Source of the DNA: Rhodothermales bacterium
GTDB lineage: Bacteria > Bacteroidota > Rhodothermia > Rhodothermales > JAHQVL01
Assembly (NCBI GenBank): GCA_034439735.1
Contig: JAWXAX010000088.1
Location: 1 to 44,413 of the forward strand
Length of the DNA stretch: 44,413 nucleotides
Direction of reading: 5' to 3'
A program made the translations under genes and the position numbers. This document shows positions 26,394 to 35,094 of the stretch, piece by piece. The stretch's first letter is position 1. Every line of letters begins with the position of its first letter. The notes beneath the pieces are model-generated. The model did not search any database. It was given only the letters and a program-made list of their open reading frames with translations, and was not told where the DNA came from.

Positions 26394-26492
26394 AACAACG
26401 AGTTATAATGATCAGGCATACCCGATCGGATCAATGGACGGAAACTACTGAAACGACACATCCGCGGCCGGCCGAGACGGCCCTGTGATGCA

Positions 26493-28364
26493 TCACGTGA
26501 GAGAGGCCTGGGGTGACGTGACGCCGGCGTCTGCGGCGCCTTCAGCGTCATCCCTCATGAACTGGAAATAGTCGATATCACGGTCTTTAAGCCAGCCAAG
26601 CAGGATGCGCGTGCGTGTCTTCTGATCGTGCGTCTCCATCATCTCCTGCGCCAGAAGAACAGCTTCCTGTCGTTCCATCGACCGGATCACGCGTTTGATT
26701 TCCGGCAAAAAAATGGGTGCGGCGCTCAATTCATGGACGCCGAGCCCCACAAGGACTGGGATGGCGCGTGGATCCGCCGCCAGTTCCCCGCACACACTGA
26801 CCGGAATACCCTCCTGTTCCGCCGCCTTCACGATTCTGGCGATGAGAAGCAGCACGGAGGGGTGGAGGGACTGGTAGAGGCCGGAGACGAGGTCGTTGCC
26901 ACGATCGACCGCCAGCACGTATTGCGTCAGGTCGTTTGTGCCGATCGAAAAGAAATCGACCTCACGGGCAAACCGTTCGGCCGCGAGGGCCACCGCCGGC
27001 ACCTCGACCATGATGCCAAAAGGAATGGCCTCGTCGAACGCCAGACCCTCCTCGCGCAGCGCGACCTTCACCTCCGCGATGAGCTGCTTGAGTTGCATCA
27101 CTTCCGACAGATCGGTGATCATCGGGACGAGGATGCGGACGGGACCGTGGGCGCTGGCGCGCAAAATGGCGCGCAACTGCGGCAACAGCAGGTCCTCCTG
27201 TTTATCCAGCAACACCCGGATACCGCGCCAGCCCAGAAACGGGTTGTGCTCCCGATGCGCCATGGGCAACATCTTGTCGCCCCCCAGATCTAGCAATCGC
27301 AGCGTCGTGGGACCGCCGCGATTGGCGAGCACGATGTCGCGGTAGGTGGCATACTGCTCATCCTCCGTACAGCTCAGCGTGCCTCGCATGAGAAACAGGA
27401 ACTCGGTGCGAAACAGCCCGATGCCCTCCGCGCCATACTCTTCCACGAGCTCGATCTCCTCCTTGAATTCGAGGTTGGCGCGGAGGAAGATGTGCAAGCC
27501 GTCTTTGGTCTCGGACGCGAGCGGGATGTAGGCGCGTTGTTCCTCCAGAAGCCGCTGGTACCGCTCGCGCAGGCGTTCATACACGCGGAGCGTCTTTCGG
27601 GTAGGGTTGACGATCACCCTACCGTTGAAGCCGTCCAGGACGACCCGATCGCCTTGCTCCACCTCGCGACTGAGACGATGCATGCTCACCACCGCCGGCA
27701 CCCCGAGCGCGCGGGCCATGATCGAAACGTGTGAGGTCGGCCCCCCGAAGTCCGTGGCGCAGCCCCGGATGTTACGCCGGCTGAACAGGATGACGTCGGC
27801 CGCTGTCAGGTTTTCGGCGACGACCACCGTCTCAGGTTCGATGGCCGAGATCAGCTTGCCGCGCCGGAGGTTGCGAATGATGCGGTCCTGGACGTCCAAC
27901 AAATCGTTTGCACGCTCCCGGATGTACTCGCTTTCGCTGGACTCCATTCGCTGGCGGCTCTCCGTGATGGCCGACTTGACGACGTAGCCGGCGTTGATGC
28001 ACTCACGGCGGATTCGGTCGATGACCTCTTGCTGGAACGCAACGTCTTGCAACATCAGGGATTGCGCCATAAAAATGCCAGCGCTGGTGTCCCCCAACTT
28101 CTCCCGTGCTACCGAGGCGATCTTTTCCAACTCACGCTCGGCGCTACTCACGGCACTGAGGAAGCGTGTGACTTCAAGTTCGACTTCTTCCGCCGGCACA
28201 TCGTGCCGCTGGACATCGATGGCTTCGCGCGCGTACAGATACACCGGCCCGATGGCGATACCCTGCGACACGCCGATCCCGTGTAGGATGCGCTCGCCGG
28301 CTTCGGCGGGCTCGGCAGCGCCCCGTTCGAGCGCGTCATAAAAGCTCGGCCTGTCTGCGTGCAT
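26493..28364 (-). CDS. ptsI: Phosphoenolpyruvate-protein phosphotransferase (PTS Enzyme I)
   Basis: A 623-residue protein, about 45 longer than the E. coli enzyme, mostly at the N-terminus and C-terminus. GGPTSHVSIMARALGVPAVV carries the phosphorylated histidine (about H212), the PEP-binding barrel has LFRTEFLFL and GTNDLTQYVLAVDRGND, and SVCGELAADP supplies the catalytic cysteine. It takes phosphate from PEP and passes it to HPr. The HPr gene lies 38 bases upstream. No Enzyme II component is in the window, so the pair may serve regulation or a distant permease. The C-terminal tail (after about 585) is charged and ends in a short low-complexity stretch. It lacks a GAF domain, so it is not the nitrogen-PTS form. 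Confidence 0.93.
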   Translation of the reverse strand: MHADRPSFYDALERGAAEPAEAGERILHGIGVSQGIAIGPVYLYAREAIDVQRHDVPAEEVELEVTRFLSAVSSAERELEKIASVAREKLGDTSAGIFMAQSLMLQDVAFQQEVIDRIRRECINAGYVVKSAITESRQRMESSESEYIRERANDLLDVQDRIIRNLRRGKLISAIEPETVVVAENLTAADVILFSRRNIRGCATDFGGPTSHVSIMARALGVPAVVSMHRLSREVEQGDRVVLDGFNGRVIVNPTRKTLRVYERLRERYQRLLEEQRAYIPLASETKDGLHIFLRANLEFKEEIELVEEYGAEGIGLFRTEFLFLMRGTLSCTEDEQYATYRDIVLANRGGPTTLRLLDLGGDKMLPMAHREHNPFLGWRGIRVLLDKQEDLLLPQLRAILRASAHGPVRILVPMITDLSEVMQLKQLIAEVKVALREEGLAFDEAIPFGIMVEVPAVALAAERFAREVDFFSIGTNDLTQYVLAVDRGNDLVSGLYQSLHPSVLLLIARIVKAAEQEGIPVSVCGELAADPRAIPVLVGLGVHELSAAPIFLPEIKRVIRSMERQEAVLLAQEMMETHDQKTRTRILLGWLKDRDIDYFQFMRDDAEGAADAGVTSPQASLT

Positions 28365-28402
28365 GGCGGGAGTACGTTCTGGTGGAAGCGGACGAGGTCG
28401 TT

Positions 28403-28672
28403 TTACTTCTCTTCGCCAAATCCGTCCGCGAAGATGCGGGCGATCTCATCGGCTGCCTGGTGTTCATCGGAGCCTTCAAAGGTTAGGGTAAGGATGGCGC
28501 CCTGTTCGGCAGCGAGCGTCATTACGCCAATAATGCTTTTGCCGTTGATCTCGTACCCGTCTTTTTTGATGTAGAAATCCGACTTGAATCGTGCGGCGGC
28601 ACGCACAATCATGGAAGCCGGCCGCGTATGCAGCCCCGCCTTGTTGGTTACCGTTACTTCCCGAACGAGCAT
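28403..28672 (-). CDS. ptsH: Phosphocarrier protein HPr
   Basis: An 89-residue protein of standard length from the ATG at 28672. GLHTRPAS places the phosphoacceptor at His15. NGKSIIGVMTLA places a serine at exactly position 46, the site that HPr kinase modifies in other bacteria. The frame is open a further 37 codons upstream, but that stretch has no family similarity and overlaps the polyprenyl synthase end. It carries phosphate from Enzyme I to acceptor proteins. The retained Ser46 suggests possible regulation by HPr kinase/phosphorylase, although no such gene is in the window. Next to ptsI, downstream of the polyprenyl synthase by 82 bases. Confidence 0.95.
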   Translation of the reverse strand: MLVREVTVTNKAGLHTRPASMIVRAAARFKSDFYIKKDGYEINGKSIIGVMTLAAEQGAILTLTFEGSDEHQAADEIARIFADGFGEEK

Positions 28673-28754
28673 CTCCGAATCACATGGTTTACACTGAATG
28701 GTACGGCAGGCACGCCCTGTCGAAAACGGTCGAAAACAGCCGGGGACCTCACCG

Positions 28755-29756
28755 TCAGTGGATGCGATGCTGAAGACGGGCAATCAGATGGTGGAGCGTC
28801 GCGCGGGCGGACGACTCGGGCAACACGGCGAGGCCGGCCAGGGCGGCTTCGCTATGCTTGAGGACGGCGCGGCGGGCTTCCTCGAGCACGCCGAGTCGGT
28901 CCATCCGCGCCCTGGCCTCGCCAATCTCGGCTTCAGGCAGCCCAGGCGTGTCCACGATGCGTCGGAACCAGGCGCGATCGTCGCCTTCGGCCACTTCCAG
29001 CGCCCTGAGCAGAAGATAGGTTTTTTTCGCCTCTTGAAGGTCCCCCCCTACTTTTTTTCCCCACCGTGCGTCGTCGGCCACGAGATCGAGCAAATCGTCC
29101 TGGATTTGAAAAGCAAGCCCGACATGCCGGCCCAGATCGCGTAGCGCTTCGCGGAGCTTGGCATCGGCGCCGGCAATCCAACCGCCCAGTTCAAACGACG
29201 TTTCGATGAGCGCGCCTGTTTTCCGATAGATCATCTGAAAATACTCTTCAACCGTCACATCGGACCGGGACTCGAATTCCTTGTCCATCGCCTGGCCTTC
29301 ACACAGATGGCGCACCATGCGGAAGTACGTCCCGAACAGGTCCGGCAGATGCGGGGAATCGACCCGGGCGAGCAGGTCGTAGGACAGGGCTACCAGGTAG
29401 TCCCCGCACAGAATGGCGGTGGACTCGTCCCACCGCGCGTGCACCGTGGCCGCGCCGCGCCGCGTGAGCGCATGGTCCATGATGTCGTCATGGACGAGGG
29501 TGAAGTTATGAAAGACTTCGACAGCCAGCGCCGCAGGCAACGCTCGGACCCGGTCGGCGCCGAGCGCCTCCGCCGTAAGGAGGAGCAACACGGGGCGGAC
29601 TCGTTTACCGCTGGCCTGGAGGACGTATCGAACCGGTTCATACAGGGATGGTGGTTCCAGTGCCGGCTCGAGGCCGAAGAGACCGGCATCGACCAGCTCA
29701 CGCAACGTCTGCGCCAGCTCATCGGGCGATCGGGCGGCGAGGGAAGCCTGCGGCAT
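28755..29756 (-). CDS. Polyprenyl (farnesyl/geranylgeranyl-type) diphosphate synthase
   Basis: A 333-residue all-helical trans-prenyltransferase. LVHDDIMDHALTRRG holds the first Asp-rich motif (D90, D91, D94), and FQIQDDLLDLVAD the second. GKRVRP (50-55) binds the allylic/IPP diphosphate. A phenylalanine lies five residues before the first Asp, which in this family tends to limit chain length to the C15-C20 range, so a GGPP/FPP product is more likely than a long quinone side chain. The gene starts 26 bases after adenylate kinase on the same strand and probably shares its transcript. Possible uses are carotenoids, archaeal-like lipids or quinones; the window does not decide. Confidence 0.9.
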   Translation of the reverse strand: MPQASLAARSPDELAQTLRELVDAGLFGLEPALEPPSLYEPVRYVLQASGKRVRPVLLLLTAEALGADRVRALPAALAVEVFHNFTLVHDDIMDHALTRRGAATVHARWDESTAILCGDYLVALSYDLLARVDSPHLPDLFGTYFRMVRHLCEGQAMDKEFESRSDVTVEEYFQMIYRKTGALIETSFELGGWIAGADAKLREALRDLGRHVGLAFQIQDDLLDLVADDARWGKKVGGDLQEAKKTYLLLRALEVAEGDDRAWFRRIVDTPGLPEAEIGEARARMDRLGVLEEARRAVLKHSEAALAGLAVLPESSARATLHHLIARLQHRIH

Positions 29757-29782
29757 AGGAGATCGGAGGTGTGCCCGCGCGA

Positions 29783-30436
29783 TCAGTCCGCTTCCGTGGC
29801 CGGGATATCGGCCATGATCAGATCCACGATGGCATCGTGGACTTCCTCTTGCGGCATCGTACCGTCGATACGGGCGTATTTCGGATGCCCTGAAAAATGG
29901 CTTTCGACGGGTTTTGTTTCTTCGTGGTAGATGCTCAGCCTTTTTCGAATGGCTTCCGGGCGATCGTCCGGGCGCTGTACGATGAGCGACGGATCCAGCG
30001 AGGCCGGCGGCGGCTCAAATTCGAGGTGGTAGTTCTCGCCAGTCTTTTTGTTGACCCTCCGGGCGGACAGACGCTCGACGATCACATCGTCGGGCACTAC
30101 CAGTGAGATGATGGCATCCAGGGGCGCGCGATTACGCGACAGGAACTGCGTCAACCACTCCGCCTGTTCGACCGTACGGGGATATCCATCCAGGATGAAT
30201 TGATCATAGCTCTGCTCCGCAATGGCTTCCTCCGTAATCTTCTTCATGACCGGGCCGGGCACCAACCGACCCTCGTTGATATAATCCTTCGCGATCGCAC
30301 CCACGGGCGATTTCTCCACGATGGCCGCACGGAGCATGTTGCCCGTGGAGATATGCTTGAGTGTAAATCGCTCGATGAGCCGGCCGGCCTGTGTGCCTTT
30401 CCCGGCGCCTGGCGGCCCAAATATCAGGATGCGCAT
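29783..30436 (-). CDS. adk: Adenylate kinase
   Basis: A 217-residue enzyme. GPPGAGKGTQ (7-16) is the P-loop, HISTGNMLRAA the AMP-binding segment, DGYPRTVEQAEW the conserved AMP/ATP site, and RRVNKKTGENYHLEF the start of the LID domain, which is of the long type and lacks the zinc cysteines. It equilibrates AMP, ADP and ATP in the cytosol. The start follows directly from the P-loop position. The gene is followed after 26 bases by the polyprenyl synthase. APS kinase and ATP sulfurylase elsewhere in the window consume ATP and release ADP/PPi, but no direct link is implied. Confidence 0.96.
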   Translation of the reverse strand: MRILIFGPPGAGKGTQAGRLIERFTLKHISTGNMLRAAIVEKSPVGAIAKDYINEGRLVPGPVMKKITEEAIAEQSYDQFILDGYPRTVEQAEWLTQFLSRNRAPLDAIISLVVPDDVIVERLSARRVNKKTGENYHLEFEPPPASLDPSLIVQRPDDRPEAIRKRLSIYHEETKPVESHFSGHPKYARIDGTMPQEEVHDAIVDLIMADIPATEAD

Positions 30437-30561
30437 GATCTATTACTATCCGGTTGGATGCGGACTGTCACTTACTTCCTGGAGCACTAAAAAGGTTTCA
30501 TCAAGAAAGCGAGTAGCTTGCCTGAGCCGTCGAGCCGGCGCCCCGTCGGCCCCATGCGCGA

Positions 30562-31080
30562 TCAGCGGCCTGAGGACCGTCCGTCACCCACAGTGCTGTC
30601 GTTCGTAGGCGCCCCTCTGGCGGAAAGTCTTTCTTCCAGAAAGCCCAGAACCGACCTTCTAGCGAAGTCGATTGCAAGTCCAGAAGCTATACCAAATACC
30701 TTGCCCGCGATACCGCTTCCGCGAGAGGGTGGCAATGAGTCGGCCAACGAAGGGGCCACCTCGCGCACAGCCCCCAGCAGGAGGGTAGCCATCTCTGTAT
30801 CGGAAACGTCGGCTTCCTTGCCGATATCGACCAGGCGATCCACGTATCCGCCGACCCGGGAGCGACGTACCGCTCCCTCCCGACGTTTGCCCAGCAGCAG
30901 CCCTATGGCTACGCCGGCAACCACGCAGGCGGTAACTCCTACCCAGGGTTTCCGCTTTACGTAATCGCGCACATCCTGGCCGGTTCGCTGCACTTCGTCC
31001 TGCAACGCGTCCAGATGCTTCGATATGGCTTCTTCTGACGCTACTAATTGCGCCTCCAGATCAGGCAGTTCCGTCTTCAT
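30562..31080 (-). CDS. Small membrane protein of the YtxH/DUF883-like type
   Basis: About 172 residues from the ATG at 31080 (the frame is open 20 codons upstream into the overlapping gene). An N-terminal acidic helix (about 1-45, with heptad-like EEAISKHLDALQDEVQ) leads to RDYVKRKPWVGVTACVVAGV, a single membrane segment with a glycine zipper (GVAIGLLLGKRR). This is the ElaB/YqjD/DUF883 layout. A further amphipathic C-terminal half contains a second weakly hydrophobic stretch. In Enterobacteria, relatives bind ribosomes or the membrane in stationary phase, but the role here is unknown. Its start lies within the end of the holin-like gene (20-base overlap), so the two are probably translated together. 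Confidence 0.75.
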   Translation of the reverse strand: MKTELPDLEAQLVASEEAISKHLDALQDEVQRTGQDVRDYVKRKPWVGVTACVVAGVAIGLLLGKRREGAVRRSRVGGYVDRLVDIGKEADVSDTEMATLLLGAVREVAPSLADSLPPSRGSGIAGKVFGIASGLAIDFARRSVLGFLEERLSARGAPTNDSTVGDGRSSGR

Positions 31081-31525
31081 GCCGTTCGAGTTCAGGCAGC
31101 GTAATCCGCCCGACGTCGGACGTTTCGCGCACGCCCTCAATCGGTATCGAACGTCTACCGCGTTTTCGATGATTCAGGGCAAACAGCAAGGCTGCGCCGC
31201 CAAACAACACCCCGCCTACGATGAGAAAGCCCCAGATGGGGCCCACCCACACACTCACACCGAGCGCCAGGGCAACCAGGATAAACTGCAGTCCGGCGAG
31301 GGCCACCACGCCGGCAAGCACATCCAGCGCCACCTGTTTTCCTTTCGCCTCCACCTCTTCGCGTACCCCCGCGACCGCTCGCTGGATCTTGAGATCGACC
31401 CATCCGCGCAACTCCTCCATGAGGCCCCGCGCATGGCCGGAAATACGCGTGAGTTTACCCTCGAGGTCCGGGCCGGCCTCGGGATCAATGCGTACTCGGT
31501 GATTGGTCTGCTCGTTCATCTTCAT
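31061..31525 (-). CDS. Small protein with two membrane segments, phage-holin-superfamily-like
   Basis: A 154-residue protein. A charged amphipathic N-terminal helix (about 20-65) is followed by two adjacent hydrophobic segments (about 68-90 and 96-117, with WGFLIVGGVLFGGAALLFAL), then a basic and acidic tail. This is the layout of the family usually named phage holin family/putative Actinobacteriota holin-X superfamily. Those proteins are common outside phages and often sit beside YtxH/DUF883 genes, as here, so a lytic role is unlikely. No phage genes are nearby. ATG at 31519 is an alternative start. The gene faces the Nfu-like gene across a 98-base divergent spacer that must hold both promoters. 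Confidence 0.75.
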   Translation of the reverse strand: MKMNEQTNHRVRIDPEAGPDLEGKLTRISGHARGLMEELRGWVDLKIQRAVAGVREEVEAKGKQVALDVLAGVVALAGLQFILVALALGVSVWVGPIWGFLIVGGVLFGGAALLFALNHRKRGRRSIPIEGVRETSDVGRITLPELERHEDGTA

Positions 31526-31623
31526 ACGGCTTAGTCCAGCAACCTCACGGCGGCTGAGCGGTGTAATAGTGAACGTCTAAATCTACGCGCAAACGGCGGA
31601 TTCGCAATAAGAAGCCTTATGTT

Positions 31624-31908
31624 ATGCCTGGAGTACATGCCTCACCTACGCCCAACCCCAACAGCTTGAAGTTCACGCTGGCGCGCGGCCGGTTTCTCGA
31701 AGAAGGCATGGCGTCGTTTCGGTCGTCCGACGAGGCGGCAGGGACCCCTTGGGCCGAGCAACTATTCGCTATCGAGGGCATTGCGAATCTGTTCGCGATG
31801 CCGCAATTCCTCACCGTGACAAAAACGGCCCAGGCATCCTGGGATACGCTGTACGGCGAAGTCGAGGCTGTGCTCATGGCCTTTTTTGTAGCTGATCGCG
31901 ATGTCTGA
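31624..31908 (+). CDS. Nfu/NifU N-terminal domain protein
   Basis: A 94-residue protein consisting only of the Nfu N-terminal domain. TPNPNSLKFTL (8-18) is its signature, followed by F-R-S-S-D-E-A-A-x-T-P, LFAIEGIANLFAMPQFLTVTK and a final W-x-x-L helix. In complete Nfu proteins, this domain precedes a CxxC iron-sulfur scaffold domain, which is absent here. It may help iron-sulfur cluster delivery as a separate partner, but the function of the isolated domain is not established. The gene converges with the acyl-CoA reductase gene, with 43 bases between stops. Confidence 0.85.
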   Translation: MPGVHASPTPNPNSLKFTLARGRFLEEGMASFRSSDEAAGTPWAEQLFAIEGIANLFAMPQFLTVTKTAQASWDTLYGEVEAVLMAFFVADRDV

Positions 31909-31951
31909 GTCTGTCGCCGTACCCCTTCCAACCTCCGACATCCCCTCCGGT

Positions 31952-33055
31952 TCATACCCTCTCCCCGCAACGTACCAGGAAATCGATCGTGTCGATGGCG
32001 TCCGGGCGCCAGTCCAGGGGGGGACGCTGAGCATCACCGGGCTGGCACCGAGCTACGTGCGTCTGCAGCCGAGGGCCCAGACGCTCTGTCATGGAGACGA
32101 TCTGCAGATCGTCTCGCCGAGCCTCCAGCCAGGTCTCCACCTCTTCCAGGCGTGTATACTCAGTCCAGCGGATGTGGCCCGGCTCCTGGGCCTCCGGCTC
32201 ACCCTTGCTAAGCAAAAAGGATAGGTCCTCGCCATAGGCATGCGGCATGCCCAGAGCCTGCAGCATGGCCTGACGCATCTTGAGCGAGGTGGGCGTTTTG
32301 TGATGGGCCGGAAATACGCCTCGAAAAGCGGCGAACGCCGCAAGCATGGCATCCGGCGGGGACCCCGCCGGCGCCCAGATCACGGCGACATTACGGCATC
32401 CCCTGCCCTCGTGCAACAGTGCGTCCTCGGCCATCGCTTCCAGTTCGTCCTCTGTCTCCCGACCATCGAGAATCCCCACCCCGAACCGGTGGCCCCGCAA
32501 CAACCGGCACGCCGGCCCGATGCCCTTTCCCTCACACACGGCCTCGATCTGTTCCAGCGTATCCCCATGGCCACTTGCAATAACGGATTTTGCCATCCGG
32601 GCGGCCGAATCAAACGGAACAAACTGGACGGGCAACCCTTCGACCCGCGACGCCACGCCAGCCATAAATGCCGGCAACAGATGGGGAGAACGCGACGATA
32701 GTGCGCCCAGATACCGATGCCCCGTCAACACCACCGCGAGCACATCCTGAAACTCCACAAACGGCACATTGCCGGGATTAAGCACCGCGATATCCATCGC
32801 TCGGGGCGTTCGACGGCCCTTGAGCCACGCACGCAGCCCGTCCGACGTAGCCAGCGCGACCTGCTGATTCACAGCGAACGCGATCGCCTCCTCGGTAAAG
32901 GTGTTGTCCAGCGCCAGTGTACGATCGACCGCCTCGGCGCGATCCGGAAACGCGGGATCACGCCAGAGGGCCGCCTGTTCAGTGATGGCGAGGATCAACG
33001 CCTCGGCATCAGTCGCCACCCGGGACGCCGTGATTGCCTTCCGCTTCGAGCTCAT
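31952..33055 (-). CDS. LuxC-type acyl-CoA reductase
   Basis: A 367-residue member of the aldehyde dehydrogenase superfamily, LuxC branch. The segment LLHEGRGCRNVAVIWAP (about 226-242) contains the catalytic cysteine in the C-x-N-V/P context of LuxC relatives, and AVLNPGNVPFVEFQDVL (about 90-106) is the conserved nucleotide-side motif of the Bacteroidota subgroup. The expected reaction is NAD(P)H-dependent reduction of an acyl-CoA or acyl-thioester to aldehyde. No luciferase or LuxD/LuxE partner is present. The start overlaps the end of the cytochrome c gene by 47 bases. A GTG at 33019 would shorten the overlap to 11 bases. Confidence 0.85.
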   Translation of the reverse strand: MSSKRKAITASRVATDAEALILAITEQAALWRDPAFPDRAEAVDRTLALDNTFTEEAIAFAVNQQVALATSDGLRAWLKGRRTPRAMDIAVLNPGNVPFVEFQDVLAVVLTGHRYLGALSSRSPHLLPAFMAGVASRVEGLPVQFVPFDSAARMAKSVIASGHGDTLEQIEAVCEGKGIGPACRLLRGHRFGVGILDGRETEDELEAMAEDALLHEGRGCRNVAVIWAPAGSPPDAMLAAFAAFRGVFPAHHKTPTSLKMRQAMLQALGMPHAYGEDLSFLLSKGEPEAQEPGHIRWTEYTRLEEVETWLEARRDDLQIVSMTERLGPRLQTHVARCQPGDAQRPPLDWRPDAIDTIDFLVRCGERV

Positions 33056-33515
33056 CGATCGTCCAGGTCTCTTTCCGATCCTTCACATGGCTCCGAACGG
33101 CGGCCACTTCAGCCGGCGTCACGGCATCCGCCGCGTTGCCGAAATTGGTGCGGACGTACGTCAACACATCGGCAACCTGCTGATCGTCCAGGAACGACCC
33201 CCACGGCGGCATCATGCCACTATACGTGACACCGTTCACAACCACCTCGCCGCTGAGACCGTTCAGGATGACACGGATGAGCCGGCCCTTGTCGCCCCCG
33301 ACGAATTCGGACTCCTTCAACGGAGGGAATACGCCCGGCACTCCCTCTCCGCTCATCTGGTGGCAGGAAGTGCAGCGGGTGAGATAGATTTCCTGTCCAT
33401 CCACCTGAATCGTCTCCGGCGCAGCAGGCGCTCCAGACAATGGTGTATCGGAGACGCTGAATGCGGCCAGAAGAATGACGGCGGCGGTGGTGGTTACAAT
33501 CGCCAATGGCTTCAT
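33009..33515 (-). CDS. Exported class I cytochrome c
   Basis: A 168-residue protein with a hydrophobic N-terminal segment (1-22) that may be a cleaved signal or an anchor. CTSCH (48-52) is the heme c attachment site. YSGMMPPWG (98-106) offers Met101/102 as the sixth ligand, and the helix DQQVADVLTYVRTNFG (about 112-127) matches the C-terminal helix of small class I cytochromes. It should carry electrons in the periplasm. The segment after about 130 is polar and not part of the core fold. The 3' end overlaps the acyl-CoA reductase start by 47 bases in another frame. Confidence 0.9.
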   Translation of the reverse strand: MKPLAIVTTTAAVILLAAFSVSDTPLSGAPAAPETIQVDGQEIYLTRCTSCHQMSGEGVPGVFPPLKESEFVGGDKGRLIRVILNGLSGEVVVNGVTYSGMMPPWGSFLDDQQVADVLTYVRTNFGNAADAVTPAEVAAVRSHVKDRKETWTIDELEAEGNHGVPGGD

Positions 33516-33685
33516 TACGTTTTTCGGCAGTTTGATGGTAGGTGGAGACGGCCGGCGCGTGCGCGTGCCATCAAGCGATGTATCGGATTCGGGGCCCGTT
33601 AGTTCCGAAAAACCCCGGAAGTTTTAGCAAGAACGAAGCAGCCAGCCGTAGTGGTGTACAGCGTTCTACGGTGGGTACAGCCATG

Positions 33686-34921
33686 TTATCGAGCCCCTTT
33701 TGGCCGTTCCGTTTCTGGCTCCTCTTTAAACAGGAGGAAAAACGCGATGGCGAACACGAGTGTCGCGCCGGCGAAGAGTCCCCAGAACAGGCGCCAGTCG
33801 GGCAACGCGAGGGTCCCCCCCTGCCCGTACGTGTTGACAAACGCCCCGGAGATCTGTGTGCCCAGAAAAAACCCAACGCCCTGGGTCAGCAGTACCAGAA
33901 GACCCTGCACCTGGCCGCGGATTTCGGGCGACGTTTTTTTGTCGATGTAGATCTGCCCGGTCACAAAGAAAAAGTCGTAGCAGATCCCATGGATCAGGAT
34001 GCCGATCATCACCAGCCAGAACGTGCCGCTGAGTGCGGCGCCGGCGAACACCGTAAAACGCACCACCCAGGCCAGCATGCCCAGCATCAGCATCCACTTC
34101 ACCCCCAGGCGAGCAAAAAAGAAGGGAATGAGGAGCATAAAAACGATTTCAGACGCCTGACCAAAGGACATCTCGAAGCTCGGATTCTGGAAATGCGGGA
34201 TGTTCAGATTGTCGTGCAGCGCCTTGAAGTAGACCGGGGCATACGGGAAGTAGGTGCCGAAGGCGATGAAGATCAGCATCGCGGCGACGAGAAAGACGAC
34301 GAACGAGCGCGTTTTCAGCTCGCGGAGGGCGTCGATGCCAAGGATCTGCTTCCAGCTCGTTTTCTGGCCGGCGGAGGGCGGCGGCGTGAGCGGCAATGTG
34401 AAGCTATAGACCCCCAGAAACAGGGCGGCCGCCCCACCGATATACAACGGCAACGGCGTCGAATCCGCCTGAAGCAGCTTCCCGATCGTGATCCCCGCTA
34501 CCACCCAACCAATGGTCCCGAACACGCGCACCACCGGAAACTCCTTCTCCGGATTCGTCATGTGATGAAACGCGAGCGTTGCCGTGAGGCCCAGGGCAGG
34601 GAAGTAACAGATGGCATGGACGAACAGTAGCGGCAGGAAAAGCGCCGTGCCGGCGTAACTCGGCATCGCCATCATGGCCACGCCAGCGATGAGGCTGAGC
34701 ACGCCGAGCACCTTTTCGGAGTCAAAAAAGCGATCCGCCACCATGCCCAGAAAAAACGGCGCGATGATCGCCGTCAGGGGGCCCAGCGAATACGCCCAGT
34801 TGATCGACTCCCCCATGCCAATTGTACCCATGTAATTCCCCAGCGTGGGCGCCCAGGCGCCCCAGATGAAGTACTGCACGAACATCATCAGACTCAATCG
34901 CGACGTCAGGAGCAAATTCAT
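33686..34921 (-). CDS. Major facilitator permease, nucleoside:H+ symporter family (NupG-like)
   Basis: About 411 residues from the ATG at 34921; a GTG at 34957 is in frame but adds a polar leader before the first membrane helix. Twelve hydrophobic segments are evident. SLMMFVQYFIWGAWAPTLGNYM in the first helix and FFLGMVADRFFDSEKVLG in loop 2-3 match the NHS/NupG branch of the major facilitator superfamily. FHHMTNPEKEFPVVRVFGT resembles its FH...F..VR..GT signature. Transport of nucleosides or related solutes with protons is the best guess; substrate is not proven. It is divergent from the sugar dehydrogenase gene across 173 bases. A TTCCG/CGGAA hairpin with an 8-base loop lies downstream near 33604-33621 but lacks a good T-run. 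Confidence 0.85.
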   Translation of the reverse strand: MNLLLTSRLSLMMFVQYFIWGAWAPTLGNYMGTIGMGESINWAYSLGPLTAIIAPFFLGMVADRFFDSEKVLGVLSLIAGVAMMAMPSYAGTALFLPLLFVHAICYFPALGLTATLAFHHMTNPEKEFPVVRVFGTIGWVVAGITIGKLLQADSTPLPLYIGGAAALFLGVYSFTLPLTPPPSAGQKTSWKQILGIDALRELKTRSFVVFLVAAMLIFIAFGTYFPYAPVYFKALHDNLNIPHFQNPSFEMSFGQASEIVFMLLIPFFFARLGVKWMLMLGMLAWVVRFTVFAGAALSGTFWLVMIGILIHGICYDFFFVTGQIYIDKKTSPEIRGQVQGLLVLLTQGVGFFLGTQISGAFVNTYGQGGTLALPDWRLFWGLFAGATLVFAIAFFLLFKEEPETERPKGAR

Positions 34922-35094
34922 ACGGTTGGTGGTAATGAGTTGGCCGGCGCGAAACACCCATTTCGCGCCGGCAAGTAAACAATCGGCCCGCTGGTTCGCA
35001 AGCCCCCGGCCAGGCGCAGGCGCCGATTCTAAGGATTGCCGATTAAAGGATTTCAGGGTACAGATTCAGCACTTAATTCAGTACGCGATTCTAG

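Noticed and set aside
31061-31525. A phage remnant, suggested by the holin-like protein
   Set aside because: No lysin, integrase, capsid or tail gene is nearby. The family is common in non-phage contexts beside DUF883/YtxH genes.
33542-34630. A 362-codon plus-strand frame
   Set aside because: It is antisense to the twelve-helix permease, and its product is rich in Arg, Glu, Gln and His, as expected from reversed membrane-protein codons.
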